14,715 nt of DNA from Methylotenera sp. (GTDB lineage: Bacteria > Pseudomonadota > Gammaproteobacteria > Burkholderiales > Methylophilaceae): the NCBI GenBank assembly GCA_027487055.1, contig JAIYEJ010000163.1, forward strand, positions 1 through 14,715. The letters run 5' to 3'. Under the pieces are notes generated by a model. The model was given only the letters and a program-made list of their open reading frames with translations, did not search any database and was not told the origin of the DNA. Position 1 is the first letter of the stretch, and each line of letters starts with the position of its first letter. Positions 14,137 to 14,715 of the stretch are shown in pieces. Both the position numbers and the translations under genes were made by a program.

Positions 14137-14589
14137 CTAGTTTGGATTATCAATAAATTCAAGCGTAACGCCACTTGCGCTTGCTAAATCAGCTAGATTT
14201 TTTTGATTTTCTTTGTTCCCCACAACAATAGCTTTCGCACCGTTGATTTTGTCTATTCCTTTTGAGAGTGCTTTTGAAAGCGTTGCAGATGTGAGCGCGT
14301 CATTTTCACCTGCAATAATCACAGTGCTGGTTTTAAGTGCAAGCGAGCTAATAATCGCAGTGACGTCGCCAGCGTCCACATCTTTTTCTACCTCCCACAC
14401 GGCTTGATGTGGCGCAATATAACCTATTGGTGCATCTATTAAAATAAGCGTACTTCTTTCAGATGGATATTTTGCATTTACAGACTCATAAATTTTTTGC
14501 GGAAACACTGTGCCTGCGTGTTTATCGCTTACGCAGCCAGCCAATAAAAAAATCGCAGATAATGCAAATAAATTAAATAATGGTTTCAT
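14137..14589 (-). CDS. small lipoprotein of unknown function
   Basis: A 150-aa product with a clear lipoprotein signal: K2, a hydrophobic stretch (4-17) and lipobox LAGC with the lipidated Cys at 19. Val at +2 suggests the outer membrane rather than the inner. The mature part has predicted alternating strands and helices (strand-like TLILID 47-52, TVIIAG 89-94, KAIVVG 119-124, VTLEFID 141-147) with one Trp and no obvious catalytic motif. I do not recognise the family. The start is ATG 14589, because GAGGTGA lies just upstream and the signal peptide then starts normally; the in-frame ATG at 14616 would put nine polar residues in front. It lies 72 nt after guaA on the same strand and has its own terminator, so it may ride on the guaA transcript. 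Confidence 0.85.
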   Translation of the reverse strand: MKPLFNLFALSAIFLLAGCVSDKHAGTVFPQKIYESVNAKYPSERSTLILIDAPIGYIAPHQAVWEVEKDVDAGDVTAIISSLALKTSTVIIAGENDALTSATLSKALSKGIDKINGAKAIVVGNKENQKNLADLASASGVTLEFIDNPN

Positions 14590-14591
14590 GT

Positions 14592-14598
14592 TCACCTC
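14592..14598 (-). promoter_or_regulatory. ribosome binding site that fixes the lipoprotein start
   Basis: GAGGTGA on the - strand ends 2 nt before the ATG at 14589, placing its GG core 5-6 nt from the start codon. This favours that start over the in-frame ATG at 14616, in front of which no such site is seen. Confidence 0.7.
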
Positions 14599-14661
14599 AT
14601 GTGGTTGATTTAACATGTAAATCTTAATAAACGAATACTAACATGTTCATGGTTTTAAATA

Positions 14662-14715
14662 CTATTCCCACTCAATCGTCGCGGGTGGTTTACCAGAAAT
14701 ATCATACACCACGCG
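14662..14715 (-). CDS. guaA: GMP synthase (glutamine-hydrolysing), C-terminal end only
   Basis: The last 17 codons plus TAG of a gene that runs out of the window read RVVYDISGKPPATIEWE, the highly conserved C-terminus of GuaA. GuaA aminates XMP to GMP with glutamine and ATP in purine synthesis. The tail helps form the dimer and XMP site. No terminator is seen in the 72 nt between this stop and the lipoprotein start. Confidence 0.93.
   Translation of the reverse strand, partial: RVVYDISGKPPATIEWE

Noticed and set aside
22..14715. Search for sigma-54 promoters (TGGCAC-N5-TTGC type) that the first gene might control.
   Set aside because: No match in an intergenic region by eye. The few TGGCA words lie inside genes and lack the GC element at the right spacing.

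Overview
The window reads as ordinary chromosome from a moderately AT-rich proteobacterium. A betaproteobacterium of the Methylophilaceae type (an obligate or facultative methylotroph) is my best guess. That guess rests on protein style: tandem RhlE-type helicases with beta-type tails, a formate-using PurT, a YbiT-type ABC-F and a TypA close to the E. coli protein. It does not rest on a database match. I see no phage, transposon, CRISPR, tRNA or rRNA signal.

Left part (1-5805, all + strand). A sigma-54-dependent response regulator (NtrC/AtoC type) opens the window from a TTG start. purT (formate-dependent purine synthesis) and a group II truncated haemoglobin follow, 19 nt apart and probably co-transcribed. 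Next is a stretch of about 460 nt without an intact gene. It holds the decayed remains of a CheY/DivK-like receiver gene, with three in-frame stops and one frameshift. Directly after this relic sits an intact four-domain receiver-PAS-GGDEF-EAL protein for cyclic-di-GMP signalling.

Middle part (5816-9349). Two rhlE-type DEAD-box RNA helicase genes lie in tandem on the - strand, 5 nt apart, and meet the EAL gene tail to tail. They are preceded by a - strand sigma-70 promoter with perfect consensus hexamers and a leader of about 285 nt rich in inverted repeats. Part of this leader can base-pair with the Shine-Dalgarno sequence of the first helicase. The divergent typA gene has its own extended -10-like promoter in the same intergenic region.

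Right part (9350-14715). typA (+) ends in a strong bidirectional terminator and faces a - strand gene group: a GreA/GreB-like factor that lacks the usual acidic tip motif, then a nitroreductase, then an ABC-F ATPase (YbiT type). Upstream of these, also on the - strand, is a small lipoprotein of unknown function with its own terminator. The window ends in the last 17 codons of guaA (GMP synthetase).

Together the genes cover RNA handling and translation (two RhlE, TypA, YbiT, Gre-like), purine synthesis (PurT, GuaA) and signalling (sigma-54 regulator, c-di-GMP protein, receiver relic). I did not find a clearly new multi-gene system. The best leads are the receiver pseudogene, the structured helicase leader, the Gre-like protein without catalytic acids, and the unrecognised lipoprotein.
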